Shown piece after piece: positions 49,648 through 58,511 of a DNA stretch of 64,000 bases. The DNA comes from an uncultured Lachnospiraceae bacterium. GTDB lineage: Bacteria; Bacillota; Clostridia; Lachnospirales; Lachnospiraceae. How positions within the stretch are numbered: position 1 is the first letter of the stretch; each line of letters begins with the position of its first letter. The notes below the pieces were generated by a model that was given only the letters and a program-made list of their open reading frames with translations, had not been told where the DNA came from and ran no database searches. Both the position numbers and the translations under genes were made by a program. Where the stretch lies: contig CAJURH010000003.1 of assembly GCA_910588775.1 (NCBI GenBank), positions 42,336-106,335 of the forward strand. The letters are read 5' to 3'.

Positions 49648-51675
49648 TTATTGGATGCGGAACTGGTTGATTAGATGATTCAGGGTTCTTGCCTGATTGG
49701 ATAATTCATTGGAGATTGCGGCGCTATTTTCGGCTGCGTCAGAGTTTTCCTGTACAACTTTGGAGACTTCTTTGATCCTGTTTTCCACAGAGACAATCAT
49801 CTCTGACTGCTGGACGCTGGCGAGTGAGATTTCATCCATCAGAGTCTTGATGGATTGGATGCATTCGCTGATTGCCTGCATGGCGGAGATGGCAAGATTT
49901 GTGGATTCTGTGCCTGTTTTCACATCGTCAATGGAGCGGCCGATGAGTGTGTTTGTGGTTTTTGCGGCATCGGCGGACTTGGTTGCAAGGCTTCGGACTT
50001 CATCCGACACTACGGAGAATCCTTTTCCTGCGGCTCCTGCCCGCGTGGCCTCGACGGCTGCGTTTAGCGCAAGGATATTTGTCTGGAATGCAATGTCTTC
50101 AATGGTTTTTACGATGCTGCCAATTTTGGCGGAGGATTGGTCAATGTTCTTGGTGGCTACGATCAACTGTTCCATTTTGGTGTCGGCTTCGGCGGCATAG
50201 TTGGTTGCTTTGTCCACCAGATTGCTGGCGTCTCCGCAGCGGACTGTGCTGTTTTGGATCTGGGCAGTGATGTCCGTGACGTTGGAGGCCAGGCCGTCAA
50301 TGGAGACTTTCTGTTGCATGGAACCCTGGGATAATGCCTGTGCGTCTGCAGATACCTGGTTCGCGCTGTTGTCCACCTGGCGTGCGATTTGCGATATATC
50401 GCGCATGACCTCTGTGAGGTGGGTGCGGATGCTTTGCAGGCTTTCGGCTAGAACTTTGAAGTCGCCAATATAGTAGTCTTCGTTTTTCGCAACGTCTACG
50501 GCAATGTTGCCGTCTGCCATTTCGCCCAGGATTCTGCCGATGTCGTCGATGGTCTTTCGCAGGCAATCGCATACGAGATGGATGGTCTGCGCGATCATGC
50601 CGATTTCATCGGTCCTGTCATAAAACGGTTCTAATTCCTGGTCGGCGGACAGTTCCAGATTGCCTAGGCGGCGGATGGCGCTTTCCATAATCATAAGCTC
50701 CCGGCCTTCCCGGTACAGGATTAATACGGTGATTACGATAATTACCATCGCCACTGCCGCGCACAAAATCCCCACGGTGATGCGAACGGTTGTCACTTCT
50801 TCATAGACTTCCGCCGTCGTGTTGCGAGCTATGAAAACCCAGTTGCGGTCTTTGAGATATTTGTAGACAGCCAACTGTTCTACGCCGTTTTCATCTTTAT
50901 AAGAATATGTACCGGCTTGGACGCTACCGTTTTCTTTGATTCGCTGGATGATTTTCTGACAGCCCTTGTCTGTTGTTTCCGTATTCAACAAGGATTCTTC
51001 TGGATGATATAAGTATGTGCCTGTCTCCACATTTAAGAACAAATACTCGCTGTGGGGCAGTCCCTTCATGTCCAGGCCCAGCAGCACATCCATCAGTTGG
51101 CTGGCGTAGACCCCGGCGCCCACATAGCCGATGCATGTCTGGCCGTCAAAAAGTGGGTAGTACATGGACAGAATCATGCTGCCAGTTCCCGGCGATTTCA
51201 TAATTCCCAGGTTGGTCAACTGAGGCTGGGCCAGAATTGTGTCGCGGAACTCATCCAGTGCATCACCTTCCCGGGTGGTGATGCCGATGGCCTCCGGGGA
51301 AGTGTGGGTCAGAATGTAAGTGGAGGGCGTGCCAATGTACAACCCCTCAAAGATGCCTTTGACTGCGGCGAAATCTTCCGTGTATTGTTGTCCCCGCCGC
51401 AGCAGAGCGGGATCTTCCGGATTCGCAAGGAGATCGCGGACTTCACTGCTTAAAGCGAACGCTGTCATATATTCTTCGGCAGAAGCCACATAGTCGTTTA
51501 TGATAGAGGCCCTGGATTCTACAGCGTCAATCATTTGGTTGGTGATGTTGTTTTCCACCATGGAGGCGACGCGGCTGGATACGATAAACCAAAGCAGAAG
51601 CATGCCAGCAAAGGTAATTGCAGAGGTGATGATGCTGATGCGCGTCGCAAGCTTTCGATTTATTAAGAATTTCAT
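49648..51675 (-). CDS. Methyl-accepting chemotaxis protein (dCACHE type)
   Basis: 675 aa. Membrane helix at about 11-32, an extracellular double-CACHE-like region (about 40-285; IGYVGAGVYASQLMDVLLGLD, WVFIARNTTAEVYEEV), second helix about 300-320, HAMP, and a long helical signalling domain whose hairpin tip IAFQTNILALNAAVEATRAG is near residue 540. Senses a small extracellular ligand and feeds CheA. No flagellar or che gene lies in this window. The start at 51675 follows GGAGGAGTCTT. Confidence 0.93.
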   Translation of the reverse strand: MKFLINRKLATRISIITSAITFAGMLLLWFIVSSRVASMVENNITNQMIDAVESRASIINDYVASAEEYMTAFALSSEVRDLLANPEDPALLRRGQQYTEDFAAVKGIFEGLYIGTPSTYILTHTSPEAIGITTREGDALDEFRDTILAQPQLTNLGIMKSPGTGSMILSMYYPLFDGQTCIGYVGAGVYASQLMDVLLGLDMKGLPHSEYLFLNVETGTYLYHPEESLLNTETTDKGCQKIIQRIKENGSVQAGTYSYKDENGVEQLAVYKYLKDRNWVFIARNTTAEVYEEVTTVRITVGILCAAVAMVIIVITVLILYREGRELMIMESAIRRLGNLELSADQELEPFYDRTDEIGMIAQTIHLVCDCLRKTIDDIGRILGEMADGNIAVDVAKNEDYYIGDFKVLAESLQSIRTHLTEVMRDISQIARQVDNSANQVSADAQALSQGSMQQKVSIDGLASNVTDITAQIQNSTVRCGDASNLVDKATNYAAEADTKMEQLIVATKNIDQSSAKIGSIVKTIEDIAFQTNILALNAAVEATRAGAAGKGFSVVSDEVRSLATKSADAAKTTNTLIGRSIDDVKTGTESTNLAISAMQAISECIQSIKTLMDEISLASVQQSEMIVSVENRIKEVSKVVQENSDAAENSAAISNELSNQARTLNHLINQFRIQ

Positions 51676-51706
51676 AAGACTCCTCCTGTATCTTTTTGCA
51701 CGGACT

Positions 51707-51735
51707 ATTTTAACATGATAAAATCTATTTTTCAA
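51707..51735 (-). promoter_or_regulatory. Promoter of the chemoreceptor gene
   Basis: Minus strand TTGAAA-17 nt-TAAAAT, 32 nt before the ATG. The -35 box overlaps a perfect palindrome TTCAAGCTTGAA at 51731-51742. Confidence 0.6.
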
Positions 51736-51774
51736 GCTTGAAGCTTGTTTTACATTTTTTATGGCGTGTGTCTT

Positions 51775-51802
51775 TTAGGACGGATGAAATCTATGTTATA
51801 CT
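51775..51802 (+). promoter_or_regulatory. Candidate promoter of crcB
   Basis: TTAGGA-16 nt-TATACT, 93 nt upstream of the crcB ATG. No fluoride riboswitch consensus could be recognised in the leader. Confidence 0.4.
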
Positions 51803-51894
51803 GTGTAAATATAAGTGGGAGGGGATTTATTATGGATTGACGGGGATGGTTCGATGGCGTGGGGAAATGCGGTAAATGTAAGAGGAGGAGAGAT

Positions 51895-52260
51895 ATGTTG
51901 AATTGCATGGTTGTTGGCGCGGGTGGATTTATCGGTGCGGTTTGCCGTTATTTAATTGGACTGATTCCGGTGAAGGAGCCATTTGCCTTTCCGGTGAAAA
52001 CATTTGTGATAAATATAGTGGGTTCTTTTGTAATCGGAATCATTGCGGCGTTGAGCGTAAAAAGCGGCGTGTTGAGTCCAAGGGCGGTTTTATTTTTGAA
52101 AACAGGGCTGTGCGGAGGCTTCACTACTTTTTCCACCTTTGCTCTGGAGACGGGGACTTTGATAAGGGGAGGAAATACGGGGATTGCCTTTTTGTATGTT
52201 GTGTTGAGCGTAATTGTGGCGGTGGCGGCCGTATTTGGCAGTGAAGCGGTTTTAAGATAA
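51895..52260 (+). CDS. crcB: CrcB/Fluc fluoride channel subunit
   Basis: 121 aa, four membrane segments. VVGAGGFIGAVCRYLIG at the start, NIVGSFVIGIIAAL and GLCGGFTTFSTFALE are the family signature segments with the Asn and Phe residues lining the pore. Exports fluoride as a dimer. Many Gram-positives have two tandem copies; here there is one, so it may be a homodimer or have a partner elsewhere. The ATG at 51895 follows AGGAGGAGAGAT. Confidence 0.92.
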   Translation: MLNCMVVGAGGFIGAVCRYLIGLIPVKEPFAFPVKTFVINIVGSFVIGIIAALSVKSGVLSPRAVLFLKTGLCGGFTTFSTFALETGTLIRGGNTGIAFLYVVLSVIVAVAAVFGSEAVLR

Positions 52261-52335
52261 ATTTTTTGTTTGCGGATGGCTGTCTGTGTATGTTATAATA
52301 GATTTAATATGTTAAAATATATTATAGGAGGAATC

Positions 52336-52893
52336 ATGGAACAGGCTTCATTGAAAATAGGAGAACGGCTGCGAGCAATCCGAAGCGCAAGGCAGCTTAC
52401 GCTGGATGACGTTGCGGCGCTGACTGGCGTGAGCAAGCCTATGCTGGGACAGATTGAGCGTGGACAGTCGTCCCCGACCATTCATGTGTTGTGGAAGATT
52501 TGCACAGGCTTAAAAATGCCGCTGTCTTTTTTCTGCAAACAGCAGGAGGCAGAGTACGCCGTGGCCGGGCTTGGCGAAAAGGACTGGATCAAGGAAGAGG
52601 GCGGGGGGATGCGGGCGTATCCGCTGTTTCCCTTTGACCCGGCAAGGAATGTGGAAATCTTCTATATAGAGTTTGACGGGGGCGTGCGGCATGACTCGCA
52701 GCCCCATGTAGAAGGGGTGGAGGAGTACGTTTTCCTGGTGCAGGGGACGCTGAAAATGGTCATAGGCGGAAAGGAAGTTCTTCTGCGGGAAAAGCAGTCC
52801 ATACGGTTTCGGGCCGATATTTCTCATGGATACCACAATGTTTCGGACAAGCTCTGCGCGGCCTATAACGTGATTTTCCATCCGAATAACTGA
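52336..52893 (+). CDS. XRE-family regulator with C-terminal cupin
   Basis: 185 aa. N-terminal HTH (QLTLDDVAALTGVSKPMLGQIERGQSSPTI) and a C-terminal cupin (HVEGVEEYVFLVQGTLKMVIGG, RFRADISHGYHNV). Typical of small-molecule responsive regulators (PuuR-like). ATAGGAGG precedes the ATG at 52336. Two metallo-beta-lactamase-fold genes follow within 15 and 21 nt, so they are probably one transcript under its control. Confidence 0.9.
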   Translation: MEQASLKIGERLRAIRSARQLTLDDVAALTGVSKPMLGQIERGQSSPTIHVLWKICTGLKMPLSFFCKQQEAEYAVAGLGEKDWIKEEGGGMRAYPLFPFDPARNVEIFYIEFDGGVRHDSQPHVEGVEEYVFLVQGTLKMVIGGKEVLLREKQSIRFRADISHGYHNVSDKLCAAYNVIFHPNN

Positions 52894-52907
52894 AGGAGGA
52901 AGCGAAG

Positions 52908-53786
52908 ATGTATGAGTTGGTGCAGGTCAGTGACCATTGTTACTATATTAACTGTCCGGCGAAGATAGGCGTTTATGCGGCGGATAAGGACAATGTCTAT
53001 CTGATTGACAGCGGCAATGATAAAGACGCGGGCCGGAAGGTGCGGCAGATTCTGGATAAGAATGGGTGGCGTCTGAGGGCCATCTTGAACACCCATTCCA
53101 ACGCGGACCACATCGGTGGAAATCGGTATCTGCAAGGCCAGACGGGGTGTCGGATTTATTCTGGTGGCATAGAGGCGGCTTTTACCAGGTATCCCATATT
53201 GGAGCCGTCTTTTTTGTACGGCGGTTATCCCTGTAAGGATTTACGGCATAAGTTTTTGTTGGCGCAGGACAGCGATGTGACGGATTTTTCAGATGAAGGG
53301 TTTCCAAAGGAGGTGGAAATTATTCCGCTGCCGGGGCATTTCTTTGACATGGTGGGTTTTGGCGTGCCGGAGGGCGTGGTCTTTCTGGCAGACTGCGTCA
53401 GCAGCCGGGAGACGCTGGATAAGTACGCCGTTACGTTTATTTACGATGTGGCCGCGTACTTGGAAACGCTGGATAAGGTGGAGAAGATGCAAAGGGCCAT
53501 GTTCGTTCCGGCACACGCGGAGGCTTCGTCTGACATAAAGGATCTTGTCCGGTACAACCGGGATAAAGTGCATGAAGTGGCGGAGGCGATTCTATCCATT
53601 TGTCGGGAGCCGCAGCCCTTTGAAAGAATTTTGCAAAAAGTGTTCAAAGGCTATGGGCTTGCCATGAATTTTGAGCAGTATGCACTGGTGGGCAGTACGG
53701 TGCGCTCCTATCTTTCATGGCTGAAAGACGGTGGAAAGGTGGATGTTGCGTTTCAGGATGACATGCTCCTTTGGCGTCGAATATAG
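52908..53786 (+). CDS. MBL-fold metallo-hydrolase 1
   Basis: 292 aa. Metal motif NTHSNADHIGGN near residue 64 (HxNxDH: the second His of the usual HxHxDH is Asn), IIPLPGHFFDMVGF, and VFLADCVSS. The C-terminal 90 residues form a helical addition. The changed metal ligand could lower activity or alter metal preference. Substrate unknown. Starts 14 nt after the regulator gene. Confidence 0.85.
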   Translation: MYELVQVSDHCYYINCPAKIGVYAADKDNVYLIDSGNDKDAGRKVRQILDKNGWRLRAILNTHSNADHIGGNRYLQGQTGCRIYSGGIEAAFTRYPILEPSFLYGGYPCKDLRHKFLLAQDSDVTDFSDEGFPKEVEIIPLPGHFFDMVGFGVPEGVVFLADCVSSRETLDKYAVTFIYDVAAYLETLDKVEKMQRAMFVPAHAEASSDIKDLVRYNRDKVHEVAEAILSICREPQPFERILQKVFKGYGLAMNFEQYALVGSTVRSYLSWLKDGGKVDVAFQDDMLLWRRI

Positions 53787-53807
53787 GGACATGAGAGGAG
53801 GGTTTGT

Positions 53808-54440
53808 ATGATACAGCGGATTTGCTGTGGCAATGTGAATTGTTATCTGGTGGCCGATGGTAAGAAAGCGATACTGGTGGACACTGGGCGTGAAAAGCAT
53901 CGGCAGAAGGTATTGGAGGCGTGCCGCGCCTATGACGTTCGTCTTCTGGCGCTGACTCACGGTCATGTGGACCATGTTCAGAATGCGGCTTATTTGGCGA
54001 GAGAGCTGGGGTGTCCCATTGCTATGAATCAGGCGGATAACGCTCTGCTGGCGGATAATATGGCACAACCGTTGTCGTCGCACAGTTTTCTGGGGAAAAT
54101 TGTCCGGTCGGCCTCTATTAAGAGTTTTCACCAGGATAAAATCCCCGCGATTACCCCGGATCTGTCTCTGGAGGAGGGCGACAGTCTGGATGCATATGGG
54201 GTTTCTGCCAGGGTCATCCGTTTGCCTGGTCATACCCAAGGGTCGGTGGGCATTGACGTGATGGAGCGGGAACTGATTGTGGGGGATGCACTGATGAATA
54301 TGTTCTATCCCACAACGTCGATGCTGTACAATGACAGGGAGGCAATGCTGCAAAGCGCGGCCCGGATCAGCGCTCTGGGGGAGCGGAAGATTTACTTTGG
54401 CCATGGGAAGCCTGTGGAGAATCGGAATTGGACGCGCTGA
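53808..54440 (+). CDS. MBL-fold metallo-hydrolase 2
   Basis: 210 aa, with intact HGHVDH in LALTHGHVDHVQNAAYLA, VIRLPGHTQGSVGI and LIVGDALMN motifs, and a final His in FGHGKPVENRNW. Glyoxalase II-like hydrolase by fold. Its last 74 nt overlap the convergent DnaJ-domain gene, an unusually long tail-to-tail overlap. Confidence 0.88.
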   Translation: MIQRICCGNVNCYLVADGKKAILVDTGREKHRQKVLEACRAYDVRLLALTHGHVDHVQNAAYLARELGCPIAMNQADNALLADNMAQPLSSHSFLGKIVRSASIKSFHQDKIPAITPDLSLEEGDSLDAYGVSARVIRLPGHTQGSVGIDVMERELIVGDALMNMFYPTTSMLYNDREAMLQSAARISALGERKIYFGHGKPVENRNWTR

Positions 54441-55341
54441 AAAGCTCCAGCAACTGTTGGATCTGCAAGTTCAGGTTTTCGGGCATGGCTGTAGGAGCGG
54501 GCAGCAGTTTTAGCCACAGATGCAGGTTTTCGGATTTGCCTTTTCGGATTCCGGCGGCTTGTATCCGGACTTGAACCTTTCGCTGCTCAAGAAGCGGCAC
54601 GATGATGTAATACAGACGGTCGTCGGGAAAGGAAAGGTATCCCAGCTGCTGTCCGAATTGGTTTTTCAAATATAATTTGTGGCTCTGGAGACGGGAGGGG
54701 CTGAGGGTTTCGCCTGCGGATAGCGGCTGCGTGCGGTTTGACAGTTCAAGGGTGGCGGAAATGAAATATATCGGGTTTCCTTCTTTGTCAGAGGATGTTT
54801 CTTTGACGAGTTCGCCCAGCAGAGCGGTTGCGTCTATGAACTGCTGCGCCAGGAGATAAGTCAGTTCCGCCTGGAATCGCTGCCGGATTTCGGAGGGCTT
54901 TTTCACCGGAAGCTGGTCGTCCGCTTCATCCAGCAGTTGTTTGCCGCATTTGTATATGCTGAGCAGGAACAGGGGGAAATCTTCTTCGGTGATCCACAGA
55001 TATTTTCCCCGGGCGATGGAAAAACTGCCTAGAATCTTGCCGTCGCAGTCCTGGGCATAGTGCAGGATTTCCCGCTCCATGTATGCGCATTCATTGACGG
55101 GCGCGTTCCATGGGACGCGCTTTTGGCTTTTTGCGGCGACAGGTTCTGGGCGGGCGTTTCTTTTTTTCAAAATAGCATAGGCGGTATTGATTTCCTGGGC
55201 GCTGTGTCCAGGGTTTTCTTTGGAAAATGCCTGGGAGTCCGGGTGCGCCTGGGTGATGAGCTGCCGGTATTTTCTTTTTGTCTCTTCTATTCCTGCGCCG
55301 GGAGGAAGGCCCAGGATTTCATAGGCTTCTTTTTTGGTCAT
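54367..55341 (-). CDS. J-domain (DnaJ-like) protein
   Basis: 324 aa. J domain at residues 1-62 with AYEILGLPPGAGIEETKRKYRQL and the diagnostic HPD (TQAHPDSQA). No zinc-finger or DnaJ C-terminal domains; instead a 250-residue region of unknown fold. It should stimulate an Hsp70 for a specific client. Its start overlaps the AraC-type gene by 4 nt (ATGA), so the two are coupled. Confidence 0.83.
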   Translation of the reverse strand: MTKKEAYEILGLPPGAGIEETKRKYRQLITQAHPDSQAFSKENPGHSAQEINTAYAILKKRNARPEPVAAKSQKRVPWNAPVNECAYMEREILHYAQDCDGKILGSFSIARGKYLWITEEDFPLFLLSIYKCGKQLLDEADDQLPVKKPSEIRQRFQAELTYLLAQQFIDATALLGELVKETSSDKEGNPIYFISATLELSNRTQPLSAGETLSPSRLQSHKLYLKNQFGQQLGYLSFPDDRLYYIIVPLLEQRKVQVRIQAAGIRKGKSENLHLWLKLLPAPTAMPENLNLQIQQLLELFSASNSDSPQASHGQSKSSAPPER

Positions 55342-56237
55342 GTCTGTTTAAGCTTTCTTTCTCTCTTTCGGTATTGTCGGGGTGTGCATTCGTAGGTTTC
55401 GCAAAAATATTTGGAAAAATAACTCAGATGGTTAAAGCCGCAGGCCAGGGCGATTTCCGTAATGTTTTTGTCTGTGTTGGCCAACAGGCTGCAGCTTATC
55501 TTCAGTCGGTACGCGTTTAGAAAATCAATGGGTGACTGCTGCATGTAGCGTTTGAAAATGCGGCAGCATTTACTGCGGCTGACGTTTCCAGAAGCGGCGA
55601 TTTCGTCCAGGGTTATTTTTTCCTGGTAATGTTGGTACAGAAAGGTCGCCATGGTTCTCTGGATGTCCAGGTCATTCTCCAGTTCCTGTCCGTCCGGCGC
55701 TGGCTTTAATTGCCCTTTTTGCCAGAGCCGTCTCCATAAGGCGTGCATCAGGGCGATGGCCTCCAGTTCATATCCCTCTGGGTCGGTTTCCTTTAGCTCC
55801 AGCATTTGGGTGAGAAAATCAGCCACTTCGGCCCCCGGTTCCACATCTTGGTGAAAATGCAGATATTCCAGTGAGCGGTTTTGCAGCACGGGAGTGACGT
55901 ATTTCTGCAGCAGGGCATGGTTATTGCAGAAAAGGGAAGGGTGAAACAGGATGCAGGAGAAAAGGCAGTCCTGTTTCTGGCAGGAGTGGCTATAGTGCAT
56001 TTGGCGGGCGTTTATCATGAGAGAGTCCCTTTCGTGCAAAGTCAGTCGCTGTCCGTTGACATCGTAGTGCATTTTCCCTTTGTGAATAAGAATCCATTCA
56101 ATGTCTTCGTGCCAGTGGCAGGATGCCCGCATGCCCGGATAGGCGGACAAAGGCGCAGTGTGGATGTACAGGGGGATTTCACTGTGATCGTACGGGATCA
56201 CTTCGGCGAAATCCTGCATCCGTTCAATCTGGATCAT
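55338..56237 (-). CDS. AraC-family transcriptional regulator
   Basis: 299 aa. N-terminal cupin sensor (SCHWHEDIEWILIHKGKMHYDVNG, LTLHERDSLMINARQMH) and a C-terminal double HTH (KITLDEIAASGNVSRSKCCRIFKRYM; ITEIALACGFNHLSYFSKYFCETYECTPRQYRK). Sugar-type regulator layout. The start at 56237 has AAAGGA 9 nt upstream; the ATG at 56255 does not. Confidence 0.9.
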   Translation of the reverse strand: MIQIERMQDFAEVIPYDHSEIPLYIHTAPLSAYPGMRASCHWHEDIEWILIHKGKMHYDVNGQRLTLHERDSLMINARQMHYSHSCQKQDCLFSCILFHPSLFCNNHALLQKYVTPVLQNRSLEYLHFHQDVEPGAEVADFLTQMLELKETDPEGYELEAIALMHALWRRLWQKGQLKPAPDGQELENDLDIQRTMATFLYQHYQEKITLDEIAASGNVSRSKCCRIFKRYMQQSPIDFLNAYRLKISCSLLANTDKNITEIALACGFNHLSYFSKYFCETYECTPRQYRKRERKLKQT

Positions 56238-56354
56238 GCCGGAGATTCCTTTCATGGATACAATAATTTAGATAATTGCGAAACTCCTTTTTTAATAATC
56301 AGAGTTCGGGCGAGATAAACAAAAATAAACAAATAAGGAGCGAATGAAATGAGG

Positions 56355-56370
56355 TTTTCAAACACGCGCT
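56355..56370 (-). repeat. Half-copy of the dispersed repeat boundary
   Basis: TTTTCAAACACGCGCT, matching the right end of the elements at 979 and 61201. No complementary left end is found in the 188-nt gap. Confidence 0.5.
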
Positions 56371-56404
56371 AATACGATATTGATAATATTCTGCGATGAT
56401 TGTG

Positions 56405-56433
56405 TTAGATTTTCTCGGTTTAGACACTATAAT
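56405..56433 (+). promoter_or_regulatory. Promoter of MATE transporter 2
   Basis: TTAGAT-17 nt-TATAAT. Transcription would start near 56440, leaving too short a leader for an ATG at 56444 and favouring 56486. Confidence 0.6.
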
Positions 56434-56485
56434 TATAGCATGAATGAAAGAGGGAAGGCAAGCTGGAATAAGGAGGGAATTGCAG

Positions 56486-57796
56486 ATGTTATGGAAATTG
56501 GTTCTTCCAATTACTTTTCAGCAGTTTATGCTGGCTTTAGTGGGCGCGTCGGATGCGCTGATGCTTGGGAGGCTGAATCAGGATTCTCTGGCGGCGGTCT
56601 CACTGGCCGCACAGGTCGCGTTTGTTTTTAATTTGTTTCTGACGGCGGTGGTGATTGGAACTAATATGTTTGTGGCGCAGTATTGGGGAAAAGGAGACAA
56701 AGAGAGTGTGGAAAAGGTGATGGCTTTTGCCGTGCGCACCGCTTTTCTGATGGGGCTTATCTTCTGCGCGGGGGCGGCCTTCGCGCCGGGATTCCTTATG
56801 GGGATATTCACAGACGATGGCCGGCTGATTGGACTGGGGATGGAATATCTGGAAATGGTGGGATTGTCGTATATCTTATCGGGTGTGTCGCAGATTTATC
56901 TGTGCATACTGAAGAATAGCGGCCATGCCGCAAAGAGCATGTGGATTGGATCGGCCACGGTTGTGCTGAACATTGCGTTCAATGCGGTTTTGATTTTTGG
57001 AGCAGGTCAGATACCCGCCATGGGCATATCCGGCGCGGCGCTGGCCACTGTGCTGGCCAATGCAGTGGGTCTTGTCTGGGCGTTTCTTGCGTCTTTTCGA
57101 ACGGGCGGTCTGCGGCCCAAGATAGCTTATCTGCGGCTGCGCGTTTCCAATCTGGAGAAACGGTTCTGGAAATACACGGCGCCTGTGCTGGCCAACGAAA
57201 TTGCCTGGGGCGGCGGTTTTACCATGTATTCGGTGATTATGGGGCGTCTGGGAACCGACGCGGTGGCGGCCAATTCCATTGCGAATATAGCCAAGAACCT
57301 GGCAGTCTGTTTCTGTCTGGGACTGGGCAGCGCAGGCAGCATCGTGGTGGGAAACGCCCTTGGCGCAGGGAAGTTGGAACAGGCCAGAAAGGATGGCGCG
57401 TATCTGTGCAAACTATCCATAATCAGCGGCGTCGCCACGGGGATTTTCCTATTGGCGGTCTCCCCGGTGATACTGAACTTCGTCCAGATTGGCGCCCAGG
57501 CGCGGGAATATCTGAAATATATGTTGTGGATGTGTTCGTATTATTTGGCGGGAAAATCCGTCAACTGCATGACCATTGGCGGCATTTTCTGCGCCGGAGG
57601 GGACTCCCGGTTTGGTTTCTTCTGCGATGCGGTTACCCTGTGGTGCGTCACCGTTCCGATGGGGATGATTGCGGCGTTTGTATTTCATGCGCCTGTGCTG
57701 GCAGTGTATTTTCTTCTGAATCTGGATGAGATTGTGAAACTGCCGGCGGTGTACCGACATTATAAGAAATACAAATGGGTCAGGAATTTAACGTAA
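56486..57796 (+). CDS. MATE family efflux transporter 2
   Basis: 436 aa, about 12 membrane segments: LPITFQQFMLALVGASDALMLGRLN, TNMFVAQYWGKGDKESV, LGLGSAGSIVVGNALGAGKLE. The ATG at 56486 is chosen because AAGGAGGG lies 8 nt upstream. Low similarity to MATE 1 in this window suggests a different subfamily. An O-acetyltransferase gene begins 17 nt after it, so the two may be cotranscribed. Confidence 0.9.
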   Translation: MLWKLVLPITFQQFMLALVGASDALMLGRLNQDSLAAVSLAAQVAFVFNLFLTAVVIGTNMFVAQYWGKGDKESVEKVMAFAVRTAFLMGLIFCAGAAFAPGFLMGIFTDDGRLIGLGMEYLEMVGLSYILSGVSQIYLCILKNSGHAAKSMWIGSATVVLNIAFNAVLIFGAGQIPAMGISGAALATVLANAVGLVWAFLASFRTGGLRPKIAYLRLRVSNLEKRFWKYTAPVLANEIAWGGGFTMYSVIMGRLGTDAVAANSIANIAKNLAVCFCLGLGSAGSIVVGNALGAGKLEQARKDGAYLCKLSIISGVATGIFLLAVSPVILNFVQIGAQAREYLKYMLWMCSYYLAGKSVNCMTIGGIFCAGGDSRFGFFCDAVTLWCVTVPMGMIAAFVFHAPVLAVYFLLNLDEIVKLPAVYRHYKKYKWVRNLT

Positions 57797-57813
57797 ATGA
57801 AGGAGGAAAAAAG

Positions 57814-58449
57814 ATGACAAACAGACAGCGAAGGGACGCGCAGATGGCGTATATTTCGGATGAAAGCGTTTTTGCGGAGCAACAGGTATGCAGGCGGAAA
57901 CTGCAGAAACTGAATTCTATGGATTGGTCTGACTTTGGCGAAACCGAAAAGGCGGTGAAAGACCTGTTGGGAAAATCCGACAAAGCTTTCATTAATCCGC
58001 CTTTTTACTGCGACTATGGCACGCATATTGAAGTGGGAAAAAACTTTTTCGCTAATTACAACTGCACCATTCTGGATGTGGCCAGGGTGAGAATCGGAGA
58101 TAACTGCCAGTTGGCGCCCAATGTGTCCATCTATACGGCGGGGCATCCCATTCATCCCATGGCCCGCAATTCCTTGTATGAATATGGAAAGGAAGTGACC
58201 ATTGGGGATAATGTGTGGATAGGCGGCAACACAGTGATCTGCCCAGGCGTTCACATTGGAAGCAACACGGTAATCGGCGCGGGCAGCGTTGTGACCAGAG
58301 ACATTCCCGGGTGGTCCCTGGCGGCGGGGAACCCCTGCCGGGTGATACGAAAGATTACGGACAATGATAAAAGGAAACTGTTCCGGGACGAGGAAATTGA
58401 CGAGGAAGCCTGGAGCCATATTGTTGAAAAGACCCACGGACTGTGTTAA
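57814..58449 (+). CDS. Left-handed beta-helix sugar O-acetyltransferase
   Basis: 211 aa, LacA/Maa type. N-terminal helix region (MAYISDESVFAEQQVCRRKLQ), FYCDYGTHIEVGKNFFANYNC with the catalytic-site His later in AGHPIHPMARN, then hexapeptide repeats (IGDNVWIGGNTVICPGVHIG, NTVIGAGSVVTRDIP). Transfers acetyl from CoA to a sugar hydroxyl. AGGAGG precedes the ATG at 57814. Confidence 0.92.
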   Translation: MTNRQRRDAQMAYISDESVFAEQQVCRRKLQKLNSMDWSDFGETEKAVKDLLGKSDKAFINPPFYCDYGTHIEVGKNFFANYNCTILDVARVRIGDNCQLAPNVSIYTAGHPIHPMARNSLYEYGKEVTIGDNVWIGGNTVICPGVHIGSNTVIGAGSVVTRDIPGWSLAAGNPCRVIRKITDNDKRKLFRDEEIDEEAWSHIVEKTHGLC

Positions 58450-58511
58450 AATTTGGCTAACTGTTCACCCGGACTCTGGCTATGAAATTTTGGGAAAGGA
58501 AGGTCTGTGGC

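Noticed and set aside
51803..51894. Fluoride riboswitch before crcB
   Set aside because: The leader contains GGGGATGG but lacks the rest of the conserved core and pseudoknot sequence as I know it; an Infernal scan with the crcB model would settle this.
56256..56443. Complete copy of the dispersed element
   Set aside because: Only the right boundary (56355-56370) is found; no matching left end or interior blocks.
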